64,000 bases of DNA. It comes from Capsicum annuum (lineage: Eukaryota; Streptophyta; Magnoliopsida; Solanales; Solanaceae). The stretch covers positions 126,212 through 190,211 of the forward strand of contig NC_061118.1 of assembly GCF_002878395.1 (NCBI RefSeq), read 5' to 3'. Shown piece after piece: positions 57,190-64,000 of this stretch (positions are counted from its first letter, which is position 1; every line of letters begins with the position of its first letter). The notes under the pieces are model-generated. The model worked only from the letters and a program-made list of their open reading frames with translations, did no database searches and was not told the origin of the DNA. A program made the translations under genes and the position numbers.

Positions 57190-57322
57190 CTTACGACCTA
57201 TGTTGCATGTACTCGTCAAAAATGTCAATGGGTGCGTGTCGAATTCGCCAAAATTAATATATTTTTGAAGAATTCGATACGAATACGACATCAAAAATGA
57301 AGGCTCTGCGCAACTTAGCTTA
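57190..57322. mobile_element. Foldback MITE (copy 3, decayed)
   Basis: CTCGTCAAAAATGTCAATGG, GTGCGTGTCGAATTCG and GAATTCGATACGAATACGAC arms, ending GCGCAACTTAG. Same family as copy 4, which begins ~40 bases later. Confidence 0.65.
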
Positions 57323-57361
57323 GGACTCATGATAATAGTTGATGGTAGAATGGTCTAAACC

Positions 57362-57484
57362 TAAGCTGCTCGCACTCTTCAAAAATGTCTACGAGTGCGT
57401 GTCGGATCATTCAAAAATAGTGTATTTCTGAAGATCCGACACGGGTGCGACAACATTTTTGGAGAGTCCGAGCAACTTAGGTTT
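57362..57484. mobile_element. Foldback MITE (copy 4)
   Basis: AAGCTGCTCGCACTCTTCAA at the left and GGAGAGTCCGAGCAACTTAG at the right, with GTGCGTGTCGGATC and GATCCGACACGGGTGCG arms; ~122 bp. Confidence 0.85.
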
Positions 57485-57961
57485 ATACTGACTTTATTGA
57501 CTTAATGATAAGGTTTTAGTGAAACTAAATGTTTGATTAACAACTTAGGGTCATAATTAATTGTGGTACATAATTAACATTATGAGATTAATTAGAATGA
57601 TTAAAGGCTGTGGCTGCACGAGTATCCAGTCATTATCACTATAATTATCAGAGTATAAATAATAATTTTGGTCAAAAAGCACATAATTTATAGTCACCAT
57701 TTTATTAATAGTCACATAATTAATCCGAATTACTTAATTAATTAACCTAACCTTGATGATTAAGATTTTTTTCAAACCCCTTCTTTATCTAGAATGCATA
57801 ATTACGCAACCAGGGGCAGATCCAGGAGATTGATTTCAGTTAAACGTGAAATCAGTAACTTTTATTCAAATCATATACGAATATTTATGTACCAAGGGAA
57901 TTCACAATCGCTATCTTTCAGACGCATTCTGTGTAAAACAGGTAATAACCTACAAACAATA
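57485..57961. other. Intergenic with MITE debris
   Basis: AT-rich. About 57800-57900 (CAGGGGCAGATCCAGGAG, AAATCATATACGAATATTTA) resembles the end of the common Solanaceae element with ggatccagg-type ends, but no pair of ends could be fixed. Confidence 0.4.
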
Positions 57962-58085
57962 TACAACAACAACATACTCAGTGGATTCTCACAAAGTGGG
58001 GTGTGAGGTAAAGTGTATGCAGTTCATACCACTGCCTCATATGGAGTAGTGCGGCTGTTTCCGATAGGCTCCCGGCTCAAGACAG
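57962..58085 (-). mobile_element. TS-type SINE
   Basis: Reversed copy: CAACAACAACATACTCAGTG, TCACAAAGTGGGGTGTGAGG, GTATGCAGTTCATACCACTG and GGCTGTTTCCGATAGGCTCC in order. Confidence 0.85.
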
Positions 58086-59291
58086 ATAATAGTGTAACAA
58101 ACAAAAAACATAAAGCAACCAATAAACAGAGATATCATATCGTTAGATAATAAAGGAAACAAGACACCTACATGGTAATACTATAAACTAGCTATACGAA
58201 AATCATAGACATCACCAAAACACCGCAAACAAGAGACTACAACAAACTACAACACAGATACAAACAAAAAACTCTTCCATGCTATTACGAACGTACTCCT
58301 ATCTACTAACTCTCTACCCTAATCCGCGTTCTCCGCATCTTCCTGTCAAACAATATAAGAGACGTGAATCACATTAAGCAAGTTCAGTGCGACAAGCTCG
58401 ATCAACAAACACATACAAATGATATCGAATCGATAACCCCCTATTCGAAAGATCTCCTGCTCAATCAATTCGGCGGTCATCAAAGTGGCAAACGTAGCAA
58501 ATTTGTCCACATATTTTCCACAACAAAAAAAATAAAGAAAACAACATAGTCATATATTCATCATTTCTTCATTGGTGGATGGTGGTTGTTTGTGGATATC
58601 AATTTTTTTAAAATTAATTATTAATAATATATAATAAGTTGCTCAACAAAAAAGAAAAGTAGCATCATTATATTTACAACTAACTAAATAAAGCATGGAA
58701 TTTTTTATTTTTTTTGTTATTTAAAATTGGGATAAGATTTAATTAGTGGTAGTTGAAGTGGATGATATATAGGCCCCTTCTTATCATCATAACCTTGATT
58801 GCACGCTTAAAAATTAGTGGATTTTAATTTTGAGTTTTGAATATTGAGTCGTCTTTAATAATAGAGGGCTACGTCAGATTTTATGACGACGTTAATTTGA
58901 ATAAGTCAAACTCGAAAATTGATAAACAAAAGGTGAAAAAATGTTTATCTGATACACACACTTTTAAACTCGATAACAACATAGCCTCGAGGGACAATTC
59001 ATAAGGCATCATATCGAGCCAATGCGAACACTTCACGCGATGAACTAGGACTGTACAAGGCTTAATATGAATATCAAACATTAAATTAAGAAAAAAAGTA
59101 AATGGTATATAATGATATTAGTACATGAGGAACTTTGATTGTTTCTAATTATAAAGGAGATTATTTGCCCTTAATTATTAGTTAGGACTAGTCAAACACA
59201 TAAATTAATTAATTCTTATGATTTGTGATTTGGTGAGAGGAAAACAATTTGAATTTTGCAAAGTCATAATGTAACATCACAAAAAATATTA
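58086..59291. other. Intergenic, nothing recognised
   Basis: No gene or RNA seen; several frames of 60-66 codons look random. Confidence 0.45.
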
Positions 59292-59389
59292 AAGGCCCCA
59301 CCACCTCACCCCCCCCCCCAAAAAAAAAAAAAAAAAAAAAACAATATAAAAAAAAAAAAAAAAAAACAAAAAAAAAAAAAAAGCCCCCC

Positions 59390-59420
<31 letters not shown>

Positions 59421-59440
59421 AAAAGAAAACCCCAAGAGGA
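59292..59440. repeat. Poly-C / poly-A homopolymer cluster
   Basis: Alternating long C and A runs (an A run near 59321-59341, a C run near 59384-59410). Probably unstable or mis-sequenced low-complexity DNA; the frames it opens are artefacts. Confidence 0.9.
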
Positions 59441-59832
59441 AAAAAACAAAAAAAATCTAGCTCATTTCATCATTTCAATGGGGTAATCATTCTTTTAAAA
59501 GTTTAAAAAAGAAAGCCTCAAAGTTGTATAAAAAGTTAATAAAATTTCAAATTTCATATAACCAAAGTAAAATAAGGCTTCAAATAAGCTTTTATTAATA
59601 AAAAGTCCACATGCACAAGTACTACAAAAAAATATTATCTGAACATGAATATAATTTTTTTTATTGGATTAATTATCAGCCTAGGCAGAATATCGACGCT
59701 ATATATATATATTTTAATTCTCTCCATTACACTTTAATCGAAACCATACAAATAACTAATTTTTAGGAATTAACTATGAATTTCTTCGTATATCTGACAT
59801 TAAACAATATAATCGTAGATAAACATCATTAA
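59441..59832. other. Intergenic, nothing recognised
   Basis: AT-rich; no gene seen. Confidence 0.45.
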
Positions 59833-59840
59833 TCAGAAAA

Positions 59841-60359
59841 TAGGGGTGTGCAAAAACTGAACTGACCAATAAATCGAATCGATAAAAATATTATTGGTTT
59901 ATTATTATTGGGTTATTGGGTTAACGGTTTGTTAATGATTTTATAAAAAAAATTATTGGGTTATTGGTTCGGTATTATTTTTTCTTATTGGGTTATTGAG
60001 TAAACCGATAACCCAATAAGAATATAAATGTTAGTAAATATATGTATATATACGTTCTTTAGTATATGTATTATAATATAATATATCGATAAGTAGATAT
60101 AGTTAGTATAATACGATTGACAGATAAATATAACCAACAAATTATTATAGCAAGTTATTAAAGCAGGTAAGTAGTTTTATGTTATTAAAGCAGGTAAGTA
60201 ATTTTAAGATATTAAAGCAGAGTTAGCGCGGTTGTATTTTAATATGGTGTAAAGTCCTATTCAGTACTCCCTCCTTCGTTGTCCTTAGTCCAGTGTAAGT
60301 CTCCAAGTCATAAATATCCAAGTATATTTAGACTATATTATAATATATCCAAGTGGTTG

Positions 60360-60393
<34 letters not shown>

Positions 60394-60769
60394 CTTATTA
60401 TGTATTTCTCTTTAATTTCTACCGATTAACAAACCTATTATTTCAATTATACAAACTCTTAATTTCTCCTAACAACATTTAGTTCAAACTTGAAGATTCT
60501 TGTAAATTAAAACACATTATGTAAGATTTTTGGTTGCAATTAAGATTCGATATTTTTTAATGTTAATTACTGCTATTTCTATTTTATGAGTATTTTCTTA
60601 TCAGTTAAATCGAAAATCGAATCGTTAAGGACTAAAAACCTATAAACCGAAAACCAATAAAAAATATCTTATTGATTTGGTTATTGATTTAGCATATTTA
60701 AAAATTGAAAATTGATAAACCGAACCGATAATATATAAAATCGAATCAAACCGACGATGCACACCTTTA
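59841..60769. mobile_element. hAT-like non-autonomous element (929 bp)
   Basis: Ends TAGGGGTGTGCA and TGCACACCTTTA form short inverted repeats. The flanks TCAGAAAA (59833-59840) and TCAGAATA (60770-60777) are an 8 bp target duplication with one mismatch, typical of hAT transposons. The subterminal parts are also inverted to each other (AACCGATAACCCAATAAG / CGGTTTGTTAATGA and ATAAACCGAAAACCAATAAA types). It holds no transposase frame; a (TA)n run lies at 60363-60391 and a one-sided Stowaway-like end (TACTCCCTCC) near 60262. Confidence 0.8.
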
Positions 60770-60777
60770 TCAGAATA

Positions 60778-62750
60778 GATCTAGTCTAGAGTATCGTTAT
60801 GAATTCACATGAATTTAATTGCTTTTACTCCTGTGAATATATATTAACTTATTTAACGATAAAAATTGTTTATCACTAATTTATATTTTTTTAATGATTA
60901 TATAAAAATAAAAAAGCAAACAATGACAGGTAGATTGAGTCACATATTGCCTTTAGGAACCAACTTCTTTATCATAAATTATTTCTTATCTCAAAAATAA
61001 TAATAAGAATATGTATGGAGAAAAGCAAACATGATTTGCTGTTATTGTTATATACCTCTTAATAATTTTATGCAAAAGTACAAATAATACTTGGTTCTAA
61101 AATCATGTGATAAGTTGCATATAAAACATGAAAGTAAGACAATATTTCTTGAGGATACAAAAAAATCATTTTTTTTCTTATTCATTCAAAATTCGATATC
61201 TGCTTTGAATTCAGATTAATATCGATAATTATCTTATGAAAATTCACTTTTGCTATGGCTTCAATTAATTAATCAAGTCGTTACATTGTCTATAAGTCGT
61301 GTACTCATTCTTCAATTGATACGCGGTAAAACTTTAATTATAATTTTATATTTTATTATCAAAACTTGGATACTAGATCTTTGATTAAAGGAAAAAAATA
61401 CTTATAAACCCACTATGATATAAATTGCATTTATTTGTCATACATGATGTAATTCTTTTATTTTAAAAAATTATTTTTAATAAATTCAATAGTTGTTAGC
61501 ACTTGGTATCAATTGGATTCTCGAATCCCTAAATTAATTTAGAATAATAATCCTCTATGATTCTAGTGATTATATTATTATATTGAAGACCTAAATCTCA
61601 ATGAATATTCACTACCCCTTTATTTGTTTATATCTTAAGAAATAAATTAAAAATATCTACCTATTCTAATTAGACTATAGAAAATTATAAAATAGCAACT
61701 TTAGTCAAAATAATTATTAAATAGTATGATTGAAAACAACGTTGTCTTTCCTACTTGTGGAGTAGATTAAACACTTTTAATAATTATGACGTTTTTAATC
61801 ATATGTTAATTTTAATTAAACCTAGAGTGCATATTTTAATAGTAGTACATTGACTTTCTTGTAAGTAAATAACAAACAATTATGCTCAACTTGGATTTAT
61901 TAAAGTGAAAAAAAAATTAAATTTTAGAAAAAAATATTTATTGTGTATAGCCATTAGCCACCTCAATAGAATTTCTAAAGGACAATTTAAGACTAATTTC
62001 AATGAAATTAGGAGATGAATTTGATCCTAAATTCCAAGAAGGTGCACCCACCAAAAAATAAAAAGTTGAGTTTGAAAGGGAATTTAGTCGAGGTGTATGA
62101 AAGTTGATTCAGACATTATGATTATAAAAAAAAAGTGATAATTTTCCTTGACTTTACGCGGAAAATAAAAAATAAATAAATATTAACAATAAAAGAAGGG
62201 TAAAATCCAGATTAGCAACTTTTATTCCTTGTAATTAAAAAATAGCCAAATATTTCATAGAATTTCAAATTTCACTATTGAAATTTTAGAGCATTATAAG
62301 AAGTTTTACGTGTGGAATTTGAAACTCAATGTGTTTTTAGCTATTTTATAAGAACAAAATCAGTACATCAATTAATGCAATCTTTACATAAAAGAAAAAT
62401 TAATTTCTTGAAATTTTATTATAAAATTTGAAATTTTATGATAACGGTTATTTTTTAAATACAGTATTAAAAAGTGATCAGTTATCGCTGTTTCTATGTA
62501 AAAAAGAAAGTTAAATAATTAGTAATCGTATTACAAAAATGGGCCATGGACCTTGCCCTACCTACATGTCATGCAAGACTATAATAATAATAATAATATA
62601 AATTTTTCAATAATTATTAATTTATTATTATTATATTTTCTTACTATTATTTATATATCAAATCATGTGGTTGACCACTTAAAGTGATGAATCTCCATCA
62701 AAGTACTCCAATAAAATCTCTAGTTGTTTCTTTAGAAGTTTGAAGAGCCA
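60778..62750. other. Intergenic / distal upstream region of LOG gene
   Basis: AT-rich DNA without recognisable genes, RNAs or repeat boundaries. Confidence 0.45.
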
Positions 62751-62752
62751 AA

Positions 62753-62790
62753 AAATAATAATAATAATTAAAGATCATATTATTATTATT
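62753..62790 (+). promoter_or_regulatory. Potential hairpin in the LOG 5' leader region
   Basis: AATAATAATAATTA and the complementary TATTATTATTATT are separated by a few bases about 20-60 bases before the start codon. It could form an AT-only stem; function is unknown. Confidence 0.4.
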
Positions 62791-62810
62791 GTTGTTGTTA
62801 TTATTCATGT

Positions 62811-63958
62811 ATGGGTAATTTCAAGAAAATTTGTGTATTTTGTGGAAGCAATTCAGGAAATAGAAAAATATTCAGTGATGCTGCTCTTGATCTTGGAAGA
62901 GAATTGGTAATTTTTTTTTCTTATTTTTTTCCTCTCTAATTTCTCTTTATATTTTTTTCATAATAATTAATTTAATTAAATTTTTTTAATAATTAGGTTG
63001 AGAGAAAAATTGATCTTGTTTATGGAGGAGGAAGTATTGGACTTATGGGATTGGTTTCTCAAGCTGTTTTTGATGGTGGATGTAATGTTATTGGGTAAGA
63101 CACCCCCCCCCCCCCCCCCCAACCCCCACCTCCCACCCCCCAAAAAAAATATTGTGAATTTTGAACGAAATTCATCATAAATTAACTCATCGAGAAAATT
63201 TTTATTTGTGTTGTTTATTATGGTAACTAGGTTATAATGTTGAAATGAAGGTATATATGAGGACGTATAATTTATCGACTCAGAAACTTATTTTCTTGCA
63301 AAGAAATAGAATCAAATTTATGTACTACTATTAATTTATAATAGTACATGTGGTCAAGGCGAATATCACGTGTTCATTGGATTGATGTAAATATCGAGTG
63401 AATTCAAGTGAAAATAAATCTATTTTTTTTTAAAAAATATGGTTTTTTGTTTGCATTAATACAAGTTTGTTACAAATTTTTGAATATATATGATTAACAA
63501 TATTCATTTTTTTTCTTTTTTTTTCAATGGAACAGAATTATCCCAAGAGCTCTTGTTTCAGTAGAGGTATTATTATTTATTATATAAAATTCCAAATCTA
63601 TGTTGCTCGTACTTTTTAAAAATATTATCGGGGTTCGTATCGGATTCTTCAGAGTTACTACGTTTTTGAAGGATCTGATATGGGTGTGCGCGGCAACATT
63701 TTTGAAGAGTACGAGCAACATAGTCCCAAGCACTCTCCTCTCACTCCTTTAATTCCCTTTTTATTATTTTGAATTATTCCCATTTTATAAAACGTAATAT
63801 ATGTTTTTTTTTTTATATAAAATAAGTGTTATTTTATAATTTTTAATTTTTTTAACAGATATCAGGCCATGCAGTGGGAGAAGTGTTAATAGTTTCAGAT
63901 ATGCATGAAAGAAAAGCTGAAATGGCTACTAGAGCTGATGCTTTTGTTGCACTTCCTG
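62811..63958 (+). CDS. LOG: LONELY GUY-type cytokinin riboside 5'-monophosphate phosphoribohydrolase (partial, 5' part)
   Basis: Known: LOG enzymes release active cytokinin base from its riboside monophosphate in cytosol and nucleus. Seen: ATG at 62811 and exons 62811-62906, 62997-63094, 63536-63566 and 63859-63958, all with GT-AG borders and continuous frame, giving 108 codons. Landmarks: [20 protein letters not shown], the [17 protein letters not shown] nucleotide-binding loop, GCNVIGIIPRAL, and [17 protein letters not shown] with the catalytic-region Arg. The last visible residues are ALP plus a split Gly codon, i.e. the start of the conserved PGGxGTxxE motif, which lies beyond the window. 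The family is ~215-225 residues, so about half is visible. Intron 2 has a long C run near 63102-63120, and intron 3 holds a foldback MITE. No lesion seen. Confidence 0.93.
63598..63724. mobile_element. Foldback MITE (copy 5) inside LOG intron 3
   Basis: TATGTTGCTCGTACTTTTTA at the left and GAAGAGTACGAGCAACATAG at the right, ~125 bp near-palindrome with GTATCGGATTCTTC / GAAGGATCTGATATGG arms. It sits in the intron, clear of both splice sites. Confidence 0.85.
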
Positions 63959-63977
63959 GTAAAAACCCTAATTTAGT

Positions 63978-64000
63978 TATATATATATATATATATATAT
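63978..64000. repeat. (TA)n microsatellite at window end
   Basis: TA run reaching the last base, within the intron after LOG exon 4. Confidence 0.9.

Noticed and set aside
59256..59486. Proline/lysine-rich and Gly/Phe-rich frames across the poly-C/poly-A cluster
   Set aside because: They are translations of homopolymers and probable sequencing artefacts.
45846..63724. Foldbacks of ~120 bp as microRNA precursors
   Set aside because: Five related near-palindromes with shared ends and dispersed positions fit MITEs better. No mature-sequence or target evidence is visible.
1..64000. CRISPR arrays, bacterial operons, tRNA or rRNA genes
   Set aside because: None seen; the tRNA-like B boxes belong to SINEs, and the regular repeats are eukaryotic satellites without spacers.

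Overview
This window is plant nuclear DNA, almost certainly from the nightshade family (Solanaceae). It has AT-rich intergenic DNA, spliced genes with GT-AG introns, and many copies of (TTG)n-tailed TS-type SINEs, a second tRNA-derived Solanaceae SINE and small foldback MITEs. I cannot name the species. Three runs of exactly 100 N (1276-1375, 4763-4862, 44115-44214) are assembly gaps.

Layout. (1) 1-4.8 kb: a pollen-type SKU5-similar/NTP303-like multicopper-oxidase-like gene cut off by a gap, a broken BAHD acyltransferase on the other strand, a Stowaway-like MITE and tandem TS-type SINE units. (2) 4.86-30.02 kb: a large satellite block built on a ~181-182 bp unit. It has a main 19 kb array, an inverted stretch, two more diverged subfamilies, and an inserted ~1 kb minisatellite of small palindromes. 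The block ends inside a fragment of an importin-beta gene. (3) 30.0-38.1 kb, minus strand: that importin fragment, then a 19-exon importin-5/IMB3-like gene whose frame is continuous except for two stop codons in exon 1. (4) 38.6-42.4 kb: the tail of an RTE-type LINE, a tandem retroelement-tail array, and an intronless Ariadne-type RBR ubiquitin ligase (minus strand). A stop codon separates this ligase from a still-intact RanBP2-type zinc finger. (5) 46.1-48.8 kb: an R2R3-MYB of the MYB5 type, with repeats in both its upstream region and its intron. (6) 51-57.5 kb: SINEs, a tandem array of shortened SINEs, the C-terminal half of an At3g05675-type BTB/POZ protein without its BTB domain, and several foldback elements. 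(7) 57.5-64 kb: repeats, an ~930 bp hAT-like element with an 8 bp target duplication, and the first four exons of a LONELY GUY cytokinin-activating enzyme running off the window.

The genes do not form a pathway; this is ordinary plant gene order with heavy repeat invasion. The main theme is gene decay beside repeats: BAHD, both importin copies, the Ariadne C-terminus and the BTB gene all carry lesions, while MYB5, the visible LOG exons and the visible SKS part look intact. I found no convincing new defence or metabolic system. The most informative structures are the satellite/importin junction, the subfamily structure of the array, and the two near-intact genes broken only by stop codons.
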